A DNA stretch of 64,000 bases from Mycobacterium sp. WUMAC-067 (GCF_020217485.1 NZ_JAEKMI010000028.1:1-64000), one strand, 5' to 3'; positions 33,294-42,033 are shown, counted from the stretch's first letter. The notes: a model not told the origin generated them from the letters alone. Made by a program: numbers and translations.

Positions 33294-34211
33294 TTAGCCG
33301 AAGGGCCAACTCGCGACGGCGGCGCCGGCCATGGCGCCGACGGGAGTCCGCGGCCGCGCCCAGTGCAGTCGCACCGACTGGCCGGGCCGCACCTGGGCGA
33401 TCTTGTCGACGTCCTCGTCGATCACCACGCCCACCACTGGATAGCCACCGGTGACGGGGTGGTCCGGGCCAAGGATCACCGGTAAACCGTTGGGCGGCAC
33501 CTGGATTGCGCCGCGGGTGGCACCCTCGCTGGGCAGCTGCCGGTCCGGGTGGCGGCATTGCAGGGGGCGGCCGACCAATCGCATGCCCACCCGGTCGCTG
33601 CGATCGGATGCCACCCAAGCGGTGCGCACCAGCGCGTCGGGGTCGAGGAACCAGTCGTCGCGGGGTCCGGGCACCACGGAGAGTTCGACGACGGTGTCGG
33701 TGATGGCCGCCACCGGCGCCTGGTCCAACTCGGGGTAGTCCGCGGTGTGCTCGCCGATCGGGAGCCGGTCCCCGGCCCGCAGTGGCGACGGCCCGATGGC
33801 CGACATGACGTCGTAGCTGCGCGAGCCCAGCACCGGCTCCACGCAGATCCCGCCGCGGACCGCAAGGTAGCTTCGCAGCCCCGCCCGCGGGGCGCCCAGG
33901 GAGATCACCTGGCCGTCGCGCACGTGCTGAATGCTGTTGGTGCCGAACTTGATTCCGTCGACGGTCGGATCGGTGTCGGCGCCCGTCACCGCGATGTCGA
34001 CGTCGCTGCCCCGGACCCTGGCCGCGAATCCGCCGAACGTCACCTCCACGGTGGCGCGGTCGTCGGGGTTGGCCACCAGCCGGTTGGCCAGTGTGTGCGC
34101 GCGCCGGTCGGCGGCCCCGGAACGGCTGACGCCGAGGTGCGCCAGTCCCGGCCGGCCGAGGTCTTCGACGACGGCGAGCGGTCCGGTGCGGAGGATCTCC
34201 AGGACTGCCAC
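33294..34211 (-). CDS. 5-oxoprolinase subunit C / biotin-dependent carboxyltransferase family protein (PxpC-like)
   Basis: A 305-residue AHS2/KipA family protein. With PxpB and PxpA such proteins form the ATP-dependent prokaryotic 5-oxoprolinase that opens pyroglutamate to glutamate. Characteristic segments are LEILRTGPLAVVEDLGRPGLAHLGVSRSGAADRR at the start and PPNGLPVILGPDHPVTGGYPVVGVV near the end. It matches Rv0263c. The gene follows the PxpB-like gene by 40 bases on the same strand. No PxpA (LamB/YcsF) gene is in the window, so the activity is uncertain. Confidence 0.88.
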   Translation of the reverse strand: MAVLEILRTGPLAVVEDLGRPGLAHLGVSRSGAADRRAHTLANRLVANPDDRATVEVTFGGFAARVRGSDVDIAVTGADTDPTVDGIKFGTNSIQHVRDGQVISLGAPRAGLRSYLAVRGGICVEPVLGSRSYDVMSAIGPSPLRAGDRLPIGEHTADYPELDQAPVAAITDTVVELSVVPGPRDDWFLDPDALVRTAWVASDRSDRVGMRLVGRPLQCRHPDRQLPSEGATRGAIQVPPNGLPVILGPDHPVTGGYPVVGVVIDEDVDKIAQVRPGQSVRLHWARPRTPVGAMAGAAVASWPFG

Positions 34212-34251
34212 GGTTGCCTCCTTTGCGGTAATGGTGTCGACCCGCTTCGCC

Positions 34252-34926
34252 TCAGACGGCCCGGAACTGAACCCACATGCCCTGCATCAGCAGCGCCGGG
34301 TCGGGGCGTTGCAGATCCCACAGGACCGCGTCGGTGTGGCCGATGAGTTGCCAACCGCCCGGTGACCGGCGCGGGTAGACCGCGCTGAATTCGCCGGCGA
34401 GGGCGACGGAACCGGCCGGCACGGCGGTCCGCGGCTCGGGGCGCCGGGGCACCCGCAGTCGTGGGTCGCCGTCGACCAGATACGCGAAACCGGGTGCGAA
34501 TCCGCTGAATCCGACCCGCCACAGGGTGGCGGTGTGGGCGTCGATCACCTGGGGGATGGTCAGCCCGGTGTGGCCGGCCACCTCGGCGAGGTCGGGGCCG
34601 TCGTAGACCACGTCGATCACCACGTCGGCGCGGCGCTCGGACGGGGCCGGCTGCGCGCCGGTGACGCGCATCGTGCGCAGCCGCCGGCGGATGACACCCT
34701 GGCGGCGGGGGCCGTCCAGCTTGACCAGCACGGTGCGGGCCGCCGGCACGACGTCGATCACGCCCGGCATCGGCTCGGAGCGCAGCGCGGCCGCCCACGC
34801 CAAAACCTCTGCGTTACTTCCACATTGCACCATCAGCGCGCGATCACCGTAGTCCAGGACGGTGTTGCCGGCCAGCTCGGTCGGCAGGTCGTGGGCCAGG
34901 TCGCCGCTAAGGTCCGTCACGCTCAT
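34252..34926 (-). CDS. 5-oxoprolinase subunit B-like protein (PxpB/KipI family)
   Basis: A 224-residue AHS1/KipI family protein. Family motifs are LDYGDRALMVQCG near the start, the stretch VYDGPDLAEVAGHTGLTIPQVIDAHTATLWRVGFSGFAPGFAYL, and VPAGSVALAGEFSAVYPRRSPGGWQLIG. It partners with the PxpC-like protein encoded immediately downstream; in Bacillus KipI also inhibits a sensor kinase. It matches Rv0264c. Confidence 0.9.
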   Translation of the reverse strand: MSVTDLSGDLAHDLPTELAGNTVLDYGDRALMVQCGSNAEVLAWAAALRSEPMPGVIDVVPAARTVLVKLDGPRRQGVIRRRLRTMRVTGAQPAPSERRADVVIDVVYDGPDLAEVAGHTGLTIPQVIDAHTATLWRVGFSGFAPGFAYLVDGDPRLRVPRRPEPRTAVPAGSVALAGEFSAVYPRRSPGGWQLIGHTDAVLWDLQRPDPALLMQGMWVQFRAV

Positions 34927-35031
34927 TACTCGACGGTAACCCCGGGGTCGGCGCTCGTGCGAGGGGCGGCGACGGGATTTTCGAGCACTGCCAGAACTGC
35001 CTTAGCAAACGCTCAAACAGCCGGGATGCGG

Positions 35032-36039
35032 CTAGCCCAGGATTTTGGTGAGCAGCGGGGGCAATTGGTCGGCGACCAGGGGGTAGCTCAGCGGTGACGC
35101 GAAGGCGATCGCGCCGGCGAGTTCCGCGGTGGTGAAGATGTGGCGGTTCTGCGCGGTGGTCAGCGACCCGGCCACCTCGGGGTCGGCCAGCAGGGCCTTC
35201 TGATCGTCGGGGTTCCGGGTCGTCCAGATCACCACGTCGGCCGAATCGAGCACCGACTTGATGTGATCGCGCGGGATGACGGCGCGCTGGTCGGCGCCGA
35301 ACGGTTTGATGCTGTCGGCGATGACCAGCCCCATCTGATTCAGGAAGTCCGTGCGCCAGCCCGCCATGGTCGCGACGACGGTCCCCTGCGACAGCGCGCC
35401 GCGCATCAGCAGCGCCTTCTTGCCGGTCCACTGCGGGTTCTTTTTGCCGACGTCGGTGAACTTCTGGTCGACGCCGTCGACCAACGTCTTCATCTGGTCC
35501 GCCTGGAACACCGCCTGTCCGACGGCCGCGGCCTGCTCTTTCCACGGCTCGAAGAAGGCGTCCCCGTCGGATTGGGCCACGGTCGGGGCGATCGCGGACA
35601 GCTTCTGATAGGTGTCGGCGTCCAGGCCGGCGTTGACGGCCACGATCAGGTCCGGTTTCAGGCCCGCGATCTGGTCGACCGGGATGCCGTTGTCCAGGTT
35701 CAATACCACCGGCCGCGCGCCGCCGAGCTTGGGCGCGGCCCACGGCCAGACCGCGAACGGCTGGTCACCGAACCAGTTGGTCACCGCGATCGGCACCACA
35801 CCGACGGCAAGCAGGTCGTCCTGCTCGGTGTAGCCGGCGCTGACCACGCGCTTGGGGGGTTCTTTGACGACGGTCTCGCCGAACAGGTGGGTCAGGGTCA
35901 CCGATCCCGGCCCGCCGCCCCCCGGCGGGGGCCGGCCTGACGAGCATGCCGCCGACAGCGCCGAGGAGCCGGCGATCGCGGCGACGCCGGAAGCCCCTGC
36001 GAGCTGCAAGAATCCCCGTCGATTCCATCCCTGTCGCAT
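35032..36039 (-). CDS. iron-siderophore-type ABC transporter substrate-binding lipoprotein (Rv0265c/FecB2 type)
   Basis: A 335-residue periplasmic binding protein of the FecB/FhuD-like helical-backbone type. The N-terminus combines a twin-arginine-like motif (NRRGFLQLAG) with a lipobox LSAAC, so it is probably exported folded and lipid-anchored. Two lobes are visible: KRVVSAGYTEQDDLLAVGVVPIAVTNW and the DLIVAVNAG segment, then the long linker helix and DVVIWTTRNPD. It likely binds ferric siderophore, haem or another iron complex. No permease is adjacent. No IdeR box was recognised upstream. Confidence 0.88.
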   Translation of the reverse strand: MRQGWNRRGFLQLAGASGVAAIAGSSALSAACSSGRPPPGGGGPGSVTLTHLFGETVVKEPPKRVVSAGYTEQDDLLAVGVVPIAVTNWFGDQPFAVWPWAAPKLGGARPVVLNLDNGIPVDQIAGLKPDLIVAVNAGLDADTYQKLSAIAPTVAQSDGDAFFEPWKEQAAAVGQAVFQADQMKTLVDGVDQKFTDVGKKNPQWTGKKALLMRGALSQGTVVATMAGWRTDFLNQMGLVIADSIKPFGADQRAVIPRDHIKSVLDSADVVIWTTRNPDDQKALLADPEVAGSLTTAQNRHIFTTAELAGAIAFASPLSYPLVADQLPPLLTKILG

Positions 36040-36266
36040 CGCGTGAGAGTATCGCGTTCCGCCCGCGCGAAGGCACCGCCGCGCTGCTGAGGCCCGGCAT
36101 CGGCGCCGCGCGCGGGCCTCGCGTTGCGGAGTTCTGACAAACCGTCCCCGGCCGTTGCGATTTCTGCGTATCGCCCACGTAACTGTGCACACCCGGACCG
36201 GTAACAGTGCGTCTTTAGCGTCAGGTGGTCACCGCCCGCGCCTAACCCACAAGGGAGTCCCACCAG

Positions 36267-37658
36267 ATGACCACGACCCTCGACCCGGCATCGCAGCCCG
36301 CGCCGACGCGCGAGCGTCACACCGGACGGCACTGGATCGACGACTGGCGACCCGAAGATCCGGAGTTCTGGGAGGCGACCGGCAAGCCGATCGCCCGCCG
36401 CAACCTGATCTTCTCGATCTTCGCCGAGCACGTCGGGTTCAGCGTGTGGATGTTGTGGAGCATCGTCGTGGTGCAGATGACCGCGGGCGCGCACGGTTTG
36501 CCCGCCCCGTCCGGCTGGGCCCTGACCCCCAGCCAGGCGCTGTGCCTGGTCGCCATCCCCAGCGGCGTCGGGGCCGTCCTGCGGCTCCCGTACACCTTCG
36601 CGGTCCCGGTCTTCGGTGGCCGAAACTGGACGACCATCTCGGCGGCGCTGCTGCTGATCCCGTGCCTGCTGCTGGCCTGGGCGGTGAGCCATCCCGGCAT
36701 CCCGTTCGCGGCCTTGGTGGCGATCGCGGCGACCGCCGGCTTCGGCGGCGGCAACTTCGCCTCGTCGATGGCCAACATCTCCTTCTTCTATCCGGAAAAG
36801 GACAAGGGCTGGGCGCTGGGCCTGAACGCGGCCGGCGGCAACGTCGGCGTCGCCGTGGTGCAGAAGATCATCCCGCCGATCGTCATCGCCGGCGGCGGGG
36901 TGGCCCTGTCACGCGCGGGACTCTTCTACGTGCCGTTGGCCGTCGTGGCGGCCGTCTGCGCGTTCCTGTTCATGAACAACCTCACCGAGGCGAAGGCCGA
37001 CGTGAAGCCGGTGTGGCAGTCGCTGCGCCATCCCGACACCTGGGTCATGTCGCTGCTCTACGTCGGCACGTTCGGGTCCTTCATCGGCTACTCGGCCGCC
37101 TTCCCGACCCTGCTCAAGACGGTGTTCGGCCGCGGTGACATCGCGCTGACCTGGGCCTTCCTCGGGGCCGGCATCGGATCGGTGATCCGGCCCTTGGGCG
37201 GCAAGCTGGCCGACCGGATCGGCGGGGCGCGCATCACCGCCGTCAGCTTCGCGCTGCTCGCCCTCGGGGCGGCGGCCGCGCTGTGGTCGGTGCGGGCGGT
37301 CAACCTGCCGATGTTCTTCGCCAGCTTCATGTTCTTGTTCGTCGCCACCGGCATCGGCAACGGTTCGACCTACCGGATGATTTCGCGGATCTTCAAGATC
37401 AAGGGCGAGCTGGCCGGCGGCGATCCCGACACCATGGTGCAGATGCGCCGCCAAGCCGCCGGCGCGTTGGGCGTCATCTCGGCGGTGGGCGCCTTCGGCG
37501 GCTTCATCGTGCCGCTGGCCTACGCCTGGTCGAAGTCGGAGTTCGGCAGCATCGAGCCGGCGCTGCGCTTCTACATCGCGTTCTTCCTCGCCCTGCTGGG
37601 CGTCACCTGGTACTGCTACCTGCGCAAGCACAACCCGGTCACGCGGGTGGGGGTGTAG
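36267..37658 (+). CDS. narU: nitrate/nitrite MFS transporter NarU
   Basis: A 463-residue NarK/NasA-family transporter with 12 hydrophobic segments. Glycine-rich family signatures are GFGGGNFASSMANISFFYP and FVATGIGNGSTYRMI, and RLPYTFAVPVFGGRNWTT holds a conserved Arg in helix 2. It matches Rv0267 in length. It is a paralog of NarK3 in this window and shares the cytosolic start WRPEDPEFWEATGKPIARRNL. AAGGGAGTCCCACCAG precedes the ATG at 36267. Two bases separate its stop from the converging polymerase-domain gene. Confidence 0.93.
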   Translation: MTTTLDPASQPAPTRERHTGRHWIDDWRPEDPEFWEATGKPIARRNLIFSIFAEHVGFSVWMLWSIVVVQMTAGAHGLPAPSGWALTPSQALCLVAIPSGVGAVLRLPYTFAVPVFGGRNWTTISAALLLIPCLLLAWAVSHPGIPFAALVAIAATAGFGGGNFASSMANISFFYPEKDKGWALGLNAAGGNVGVAVVQKIIPPIVIAGGGVALSRAGLFYVPLAVVAAVCAFLFMNNLTEAKADVKPVWQSLRHPDTWVMSLLYVGTFGSFIGYSAAFPTLLKTVFGRGDIALTWAFLGAGIGSVIRPLGGKLADRIGGARITAVSFALLALGAAAALWSVRAVNLPMFFASFMFLFVATGIGNGSTYRMISRIFKIKGELAGGDPDTMVQMRRQAAGALGVISAVGAFGGFIVPLAYAWSKSEFGSIEPALRFYIAFFLALLGVTWYCYLRKHNPVTRVGV

Positions 37659-37660
37659 TT

Positions 37661-38929
37661 CTACGGCCGCTGCTTGCCGCCATAACCCTCCCAAGGGCTG
37701 TAGTCGGCGATCAGTTCTTCCTGCGGGGGCCGCTGGTCCTGCGGAACGTGCTGGAGGTTGATCCGGATCCGGTACCAGATCGAGCTGGGCCCGCGCATGC
37801 CGTCGACGAGGACGTCGGCGGGCTGCAGCCGTGCGGCCACCGCCGGATAGCGGTCGCGCCAGGTGTCCAGCGCCGCCATCGCCTCGTCCTTGGTCTTGGT
37901 GCGGGCGATCTCGATCAGCGGCATCGAGGATTGGCGCCGGCCGCCGGTGCCCTTGTGGCGCGTGCCCGACCCCCTGGGCGCCCGCTCGGGGGGCCCCATC
38001 TCCTCGGCCAGCACCAGCAGCCGATCGAGCTCGCCGACGGCATCATCCATTCCCTCCCACGGGTCACCGATTTCGGCGAACCGGCCGGGCACGGTATCGA
38101 TGGTGAACGCCTCGGGCCGGCAGCCGGCGACCTCGTCCCAGTGCAGCGGCGTCGAGACCCGGGCGTCGGGGGTCGCCCGCACCGAATAGGCCGACGCGAC
38201 CGTGCGGTCCTTCGCGTTCTGGTTGAAGTCGACGAACACGCCCTCGCGTTCTTCCTTCCACCAGCGGCTGGTCGCCGCCTCGGGCACGCGCCGCTCCACC
38301 TCCCGGGCGACGGTCTGCGCGGCCAGCCGCACCTGGCGGAACTCCCACCGGCGGGCGATGCGGGCGTAGATGTGGAAGCCGCGCGACCCCGACGTCTTCG
38401 GCCACGCGGTCAGGCCGTAATCCTCGAGCACCTCGCGGGCCACCAGCGCGACATCCACGATGCGCCGCCAGGAGACCCCGGGCATCGGATCCAGGTCGAC
38501 GCGCAGTTCGTCGGGGTGATCGAGGTCGTCGGCGAGCACCGGGTGCGGATTCAGGTCGACGCAGCCCAGGTTTACCGCCCAGGCCAGCCCGGCGGGGTCG
38601 TGGATGACCGCCTCCGCCGCGGAAGTGCCTCGCGCGTAACGGAGTTCGGCGACGTCGACCCAGTCCGGCCGTTTCGCCGGGGCGCGTTTCTGGAACACCG
38701 CCTCTTCCGAGATGCCCTTGACGAAGCGTTTCAGGATCATGGGGCGCCCGGCCACGCCACGCAGCGCGCCGTCGGCCACGGACAGGTAATAGCGGACCAG
38801 GTCGAGCTTGGTGTACGGGCCTGAGGTTTTGTCGCCGTCCGCGCGGGGGAACACGACCTTGTCCGGATGGGTGACGGTGACCTCGCGCCCGGCCACCTCC
38901 AGCAAAACCGGACGGGTCATGCGGTTCAT
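37661..38929 (-). CDS. stand-alone LigD-type polymerase/primase domain protein (Rv0269c type)
   Basis: A protein of about 420 residues related to the polymerase domain of LigD, the archaeo-eukaryotic-primase-like fold that fills gaps with ribonucleotides during end joining or repair. The catalytic residues are visible as RVDLDPMPG (DxD) with a third acidic residue in GVFVDFNQN. The SGSRGFHIYARI motif binds the incoming nucleotide. No ligase or nuclease domain is attached. The C-terminal 100 residues are a basic, Pro-rich extension. The ATG at 38929 or 38920 is the start; neither has a clear ribosome binding site. Confidence 0.88.
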   Translation of the reverse strand: MNRMTRPVLLEVAGREVTVTHPDKVVFPRADGDKTSGPYTKLDLVRYYLSVADGALRGVAGRPMILKRFVKGISEEAVFQKRAPAKRPDWVDVAELRYARGTSAAEAVIHDPAGLAWAVNLGCVDLNPHPVLADDLDHPDELRVDLDPMPGVSWRRIVDVALVAREVLEDYGLTAWPKTSGSRGFHIYARIARRWEFRQVRLAAQTVAREVERRVPEAATSRWWKEEREGVFVDFNQNAKDRTVASAYSVRATPDARVSTPLHWDEVAGCRPEAFTIDTVPGRFAEIGDPWEGMDDAVGELDRLLVLAEEMGPPERAPRGSGTRHKGTGGRRQSSMPLIEIARTKTKDEAMAALDTWRDRYPAVAARLQPADVLVDGMRGPSSIWYRIRINLQHVPQDQRPPQEELIADYSPWEGYGGKQRP

Positions 38930-38937
38930 GTTAATTC

Positions 38938-38953
38938 GCCAGAATTTTCTGGC
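38938..38953. promoter_or_regulatory. inverted repeat between the polymerase-domain gene and fadD2
   Basis: GCCAGAATTTTCTGGC has seven-base perfect arms around TT, in the 58-base divergent promoter of the two genes. It could be an operator for fadD2. Confidence 0.45.
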
Positions 38954-38987
38954 CGTGCTGAGACGGACGTCACATATGGTGGATTCC

Positions 38988-40676
38988 ATGCCTAACCTCC
39001 TCGGCCTCCCCGGTCAGGCCTCTAAAGCCGTAGCAAAACTCCACCAGTACGTCGAGCGGGGCTCCGCCGAACTGCACTACGTGCGCAAGATCTTCGAATC
39101 GGGCGCGTTCCGCATCGAGCCGCCGCAGAACTACGCCGCGATGGCCGCCGACATCTACAAGTGGGGCGAGTTCGGCATGCTGCCCTCCCTCAACGCGAGG
39201 CGCCATCCCGACCGCCCGGCGTGCATCGACGAAGAGGGCGAATTCTCCTACCGCGCACTCGACGAGGCGGCGCACGCGGTGGCCAACGGACTGATCGACA
39301 TGGGCGTCAAGGGCGGCGACGGCATCGCCATCCTGGCCCGCAACACTCGCTGGTTCCTGATCGCCAACTACGGCGCCGCGCGGGTCGGCGCCCGCATCAT
39401 CCTGCTCAACAGCGAATTCTCCGGCCCCCAGATCAAAGAGGTGTCCGAGCGCGAGGGCGCCAAGCTGATCATCTACGACGACGAATACACCAAGGCCGTC
39501 AGCAAAGCCTCGCCGGAGCTGGGCAAACTGCGGGCGCTGGGGACCAACCCGGATAGCGACGAGCCGTCCGGCAGCACCGACGAGACGCTGGCCGACCTGA
39601 TCGAGCGCAGCAGCAAGGATCCCGCCCCCAAATCGGCCAGGCACGCCTCGATCATCATCCTGACCAGCGGGACCACGGGCACCCCCAAGGGCGCGAACCG
39701 CAGCACCCCGCCGACCCTGGCGCCGGTCGGCGGAATCCTGTCGCACGTCCCGTTCAAGGCCGGCGAGGTGACGTCGCTGCCGGCGCCGATGTTCCACGCG
39801 CTGGGTTATCTGCACGGCACGATCGCGATGTTCCTGGGCTCGACGCTGGTGTTGCGCCGCAAGTTCAAGCCGCCGCTGGTGCTGCAGGACATCGAGAAGT
39901 ACAAGGTGACCGCGATGGTCGTCGTCCCGGTCATGTTGTCGCGCATCCTCGAAGCGGTCGAGAAGATGGACTCCAAGCCCGACCTGTCCAGCCTGAAGAT
40001 CGTGTTCGTGTCGGGATCGGCACTAGGGGCCGACCTGGCGGAACGCTCACTCAAGGACCTCGGCCCGGTGATCTACAACATGTACGGCTCGACCGAGATC
40101 GCCTTCGCGACCATCGCCGAGCCCAAGCACCTGCAGTACAACTCGTCGACCGTCGGGCCGGTCGTCAAGGGCGTGCGCGTCAAGATCTACGACGACAACG
40201 GCAAGGAGCTGCCGCAGGGCGAGGTCGGCCGCATCTTCGTCGGCAACGCCTTCCCGTTCGAGGGCTACACCGGCGGGGGAAAGAAGCAGATCATCGACGG
40301 CCTGCTGTCCTCGGGCGACGTCGGCTATTTCGACGAGAACGGCCTGCTCTACATCAGCGGGCGCGACGACGAGATGATCGTCTCCGGCGGTGAGAACGTC
40401 TTCCCGGCCGAGGTCGAGGACCTCATCACCGGGCACCCGGACGTCGTGGAGGCCACAGCGATCGGCGTCGATGACAAGGAGTGGGGCCACCGCCTGCGCG
40501 CGTTCGTGGTGAAGAAGGACGGCGCCGACCTCGACGAGGACACCGTCAAGCACTACGTGCGCGATCACCTGGCCCGCTACAAGGTGCCGCGTGAGGTCGT
40601 CTTCCTCGACGAACTGCCGCGCAACCCCACGGGCAAGATCCTCAAGCGCGAGCTGCGCGAAATGGAGATCGACTAA
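38988..40676 (+). CDS. fadD2: fatty-acid--CoA ligase FadD2
   Basis: A 562-residue acyl-CoA synthetase that activates fatty acids with ATP and CoA. The P-loop-like motif is ILTSGTTGTPKGANRS, with NMYGSTEIAFATIAEP as the adenylate motif. SGDVGYFDENGLLYISGRDDEMIVSGGENVFPAEVE forms the hinge, and the C-terminal lysine region is NPTGKILKRELRE. The start MPNLLGLPGQ at 38988 gives the length of Rv0270; an in-frame ATG at 38976 is possible. It is divergent from the polymerase-domain gene. Confidence 0.94.
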   Translation: MPNLLGLPGQASKAVAKLHQYVERGSAELHYVRKIFESGAFRIEPPQNYAAMAADIYKWGEFGMLPSLNARRHPDRPACIDEEGEFSYRALDEAAHAVANGLIDMGVKGGDGIAILARNTRWFLIANYGAARVGARIILLNSEFSGPQIKEVSEREGAKLIIYDDEYTKAVSKASPELGKLRALGTNPDSDEPSGSTDETLADLIERSSKDPAPKSARHASIIILTSGTTGTPKGANRSTPPTLAPVGGILSHVPFKAGEVTSLPAPMFHALGYLHGTIAMFLGSTLVLRRKFKPPLVLQDIEKYKVTAMVVVPVMLSRILEAVEKMDSKPDLSSLKIVFVSGSALGADLAERSLKDLGPVIYNMYGSTEIAFATIAEPKHLQYNSSTVGPVVKGVRVKIYDDNGKELPQGEVGRIFVGNAFPFEGYTGGGKKQIIDGLLSSGDVGYFDENGLLYISGRDDEMIVSGGENVFPAEVEDLITGHPDVVEATAIGVDDKEWGHRLRAFVVKKDGADLDEDTVKHYVRDHLARYKVPREVVFLDELPRNPTGKILKRELREMEID

Positions 40677-40679
40677 GCC

Positions 40680-41042
40680 TCAGCGGCGCTCTTTGATGGC
40701 CCGGGTGATCTGGGCCGTCAGCTTCGGGTCGACCAGGAGCTGGTCGATCAGCGCGGTGAGCACCTCTTGTCCGGTCACGCGGGCGACGCCCAGCCGATCG
40801 GCCGCTTCGCGCTGCCAAATGTCGAGGGCCCGGTGGGTGGCCGCCGCCAGGTCGACGGTCCGGCGGGTCCGCTGGGTGCGGCCCGGTTGGTTGGCCGATG
40901 GCTGGCCGGCGACGCGCTGGCCGCGCTGCTGCCCGAGACTCAGGCGCTCGGTCGGCGCGGCGTCTCCGGTGGGGCCGGCGGCCGAGTTGGGGGCGCGAAA
41001 GGAGCCGGCGCTGGGTCCGTTGGGACTGGGCTTGAAGTTCAC
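40680..41042 (-). CDS. small basic protein with ribbon-helix-helix/partition-like C-terminal domain
   Basis: A 120-residue protein. The first 60 residues are Pro/Gly/Ala-rich and disordered-looking. From about residue 60, RRTVDLAAATHRALDIWQREAADRLGVARVTGQEVLTALIDQLLVD looks like a strand followed by two helices, the layout of ribbon-helix-helix DNA-binding proteins, then a basic tail. The GTG at 41042 has GGAGGAAG upstream. The stop is four bases from the converging fadD2 stop. Its own upstream region contains repeated TCAGTA sequences that could be its operator. No toxin gene is adjacent on the same strand. The function is unassigned. Confidence 0.75.
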   Translation of the reverse strand: MNFKPSPNGPSAGSFRAPNSAAGPTGDAAPTERLSLGQQRGQRVAGQPSANQPGRTQRTRRTVDLAAATHRALDIWQREAADRLGVARVTGQEVLTALIDQLLVDPKLTAQITRAIKERR

Positions 41043-41599
41043 TTCGGTGTCTTCCTCCGTGAGTGCGAAATCAGTAAATCAGCGCTCGTCGCCTCTATGT
41101 CAATACTGATTCTCTCACCGACGCCACCCTAAGTCGCGTCGCCGGGCCGCGGACGGCCCGGTGGGACGCCGGCGGATTTGCGAGCGGTCGCCGGCCTCCG
41201 AATGCAGGCGCAAGGGCAAATTCCCTAAGATAGCTGCACAGGCAAAAGGCGTCGGGTGGCGTTGCATTAGCCCCCATTCGTGGTGACGGCATTCCGAGAC
41301 AAATCAGTGCATCTGCGAATGTGCAAATTCAGACTTCAGTAAATACGTTGATCGCTGTCAGTAGATCAGTAAACCGGCTATTAGCTGCAGAGATACCGCT
41401 GATTCCCGGCCGCGTCTCAGTATCCGCGGATAAATGAATCGCGGAGACGCGCATTGATAAACCGTGCCTTAGATTGCGCCAATTCCGAATGAATGTTGCG
41501 CAATTCACACCGAAAATATGCCGAATTCGCTTGTTTGCTTGGAAATGTCCGGTTAGCGTTTTAAGCATCGATATCAAGTCTTTGGAAGGAGCGCCCTCG
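41043..41599. other. AT-richer intergenic region with repeated TCAGTA motifs
   Basis: About 560 bases without a supported gene, noticeably lower in GC than the surroundings. TCAGT[AG] occurs at 41072, 41304, 41336, 41358, 41365 and 41417. AATCAGTA (41069-41076) and TACTGATT (41104-41111) form a perfect inverted pair. The right part, near 41540-41590, should contain the promoter of the secreted protein gene at 41600. Confidence 0.6.
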
Positions 41600-41908
41600 A
41601 TGATCTCGTCACCATCGTTACGCGGCGCGGCCGTAGGTGTTGTCAGCGCCGGGGCCGTGGCGGGCGCGCTGCTGTTCGGCGGCGCCCCCGTGGCTCAGGC
41701 CGCCCCCGGCCCGAGTCCCTCCACAAGCTTCCCCAGTGCCGGGCCGCAGAGCGGACCGGGCTTCATTCCCGACCGCCCCGGCGGTCGCGGATGGGGCGGC
41801 CATGATGGTCGGGGACATGGCAATTGGGGGCACGGTGGCTGGAACCACGGCTGGGGTCACGGGCCCGGCTACTGGAAGCCCCAGCACTGGTGGAACTGGT
41901 GGTGGTGA
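41600..41908 (+). CDS. secreted Gly/His/Trp-rich small protein
   Basis: A 102-residue exported protein. Residues 1-35 form a signal peptide with a hydrophobic core (GVVSAGAVAGALLFGG) and a likely cleavage after VAQAA. The mature part begins Pro/Ser-rich, then turns into Gly-Arg-His-Trp repeats (GWGGHDGRGHGNWGHGGWNHGWGHG) and ends PQHWWNWWW. At least eight His residues suggest metal binding; the Trp-rich tail may contact membrane or cell wall. AAGGAG precedes the ATG at 41600. A terminator lies downstream. No family recognised. Confidence 0.8.
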   Translation: MISSPSLRGAAVGVVSAGAVAGALLFGGAPVAQAAPGPSPSTSFPSAGPQSGPGFIPDRPGGRGWGGHDGRGHGNWGHGGWNHGWGHGPGYWKPQHWWNWWW

Positions 41909-41983
41909 CCACCATCTCCGCGCGGTAGCCGGCCATCGCCGACACGCCAACCCTCGGGATGGGCGGCCCGCGTATGGGGGGAT

Positions 41984-42022
41984 CCATGCCGGCCTGACTC
42001 AGTCAGGTCGGCATGGCCCTTT
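41984..42022. terminator. hairpin terminator between the secreted protein gene and fadE6
   Basis: CCATGCCG-G-CCTGACT pairs with AGTCAGG-T-CGGCATGG, an almost perfect long stem with a one-base loop and one internal mismatch. It is followed by CCCTTTCT and serves converging genes. Confidence 0.75.
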
Positions 42023-42033
42023 CTGCGTCCGGT

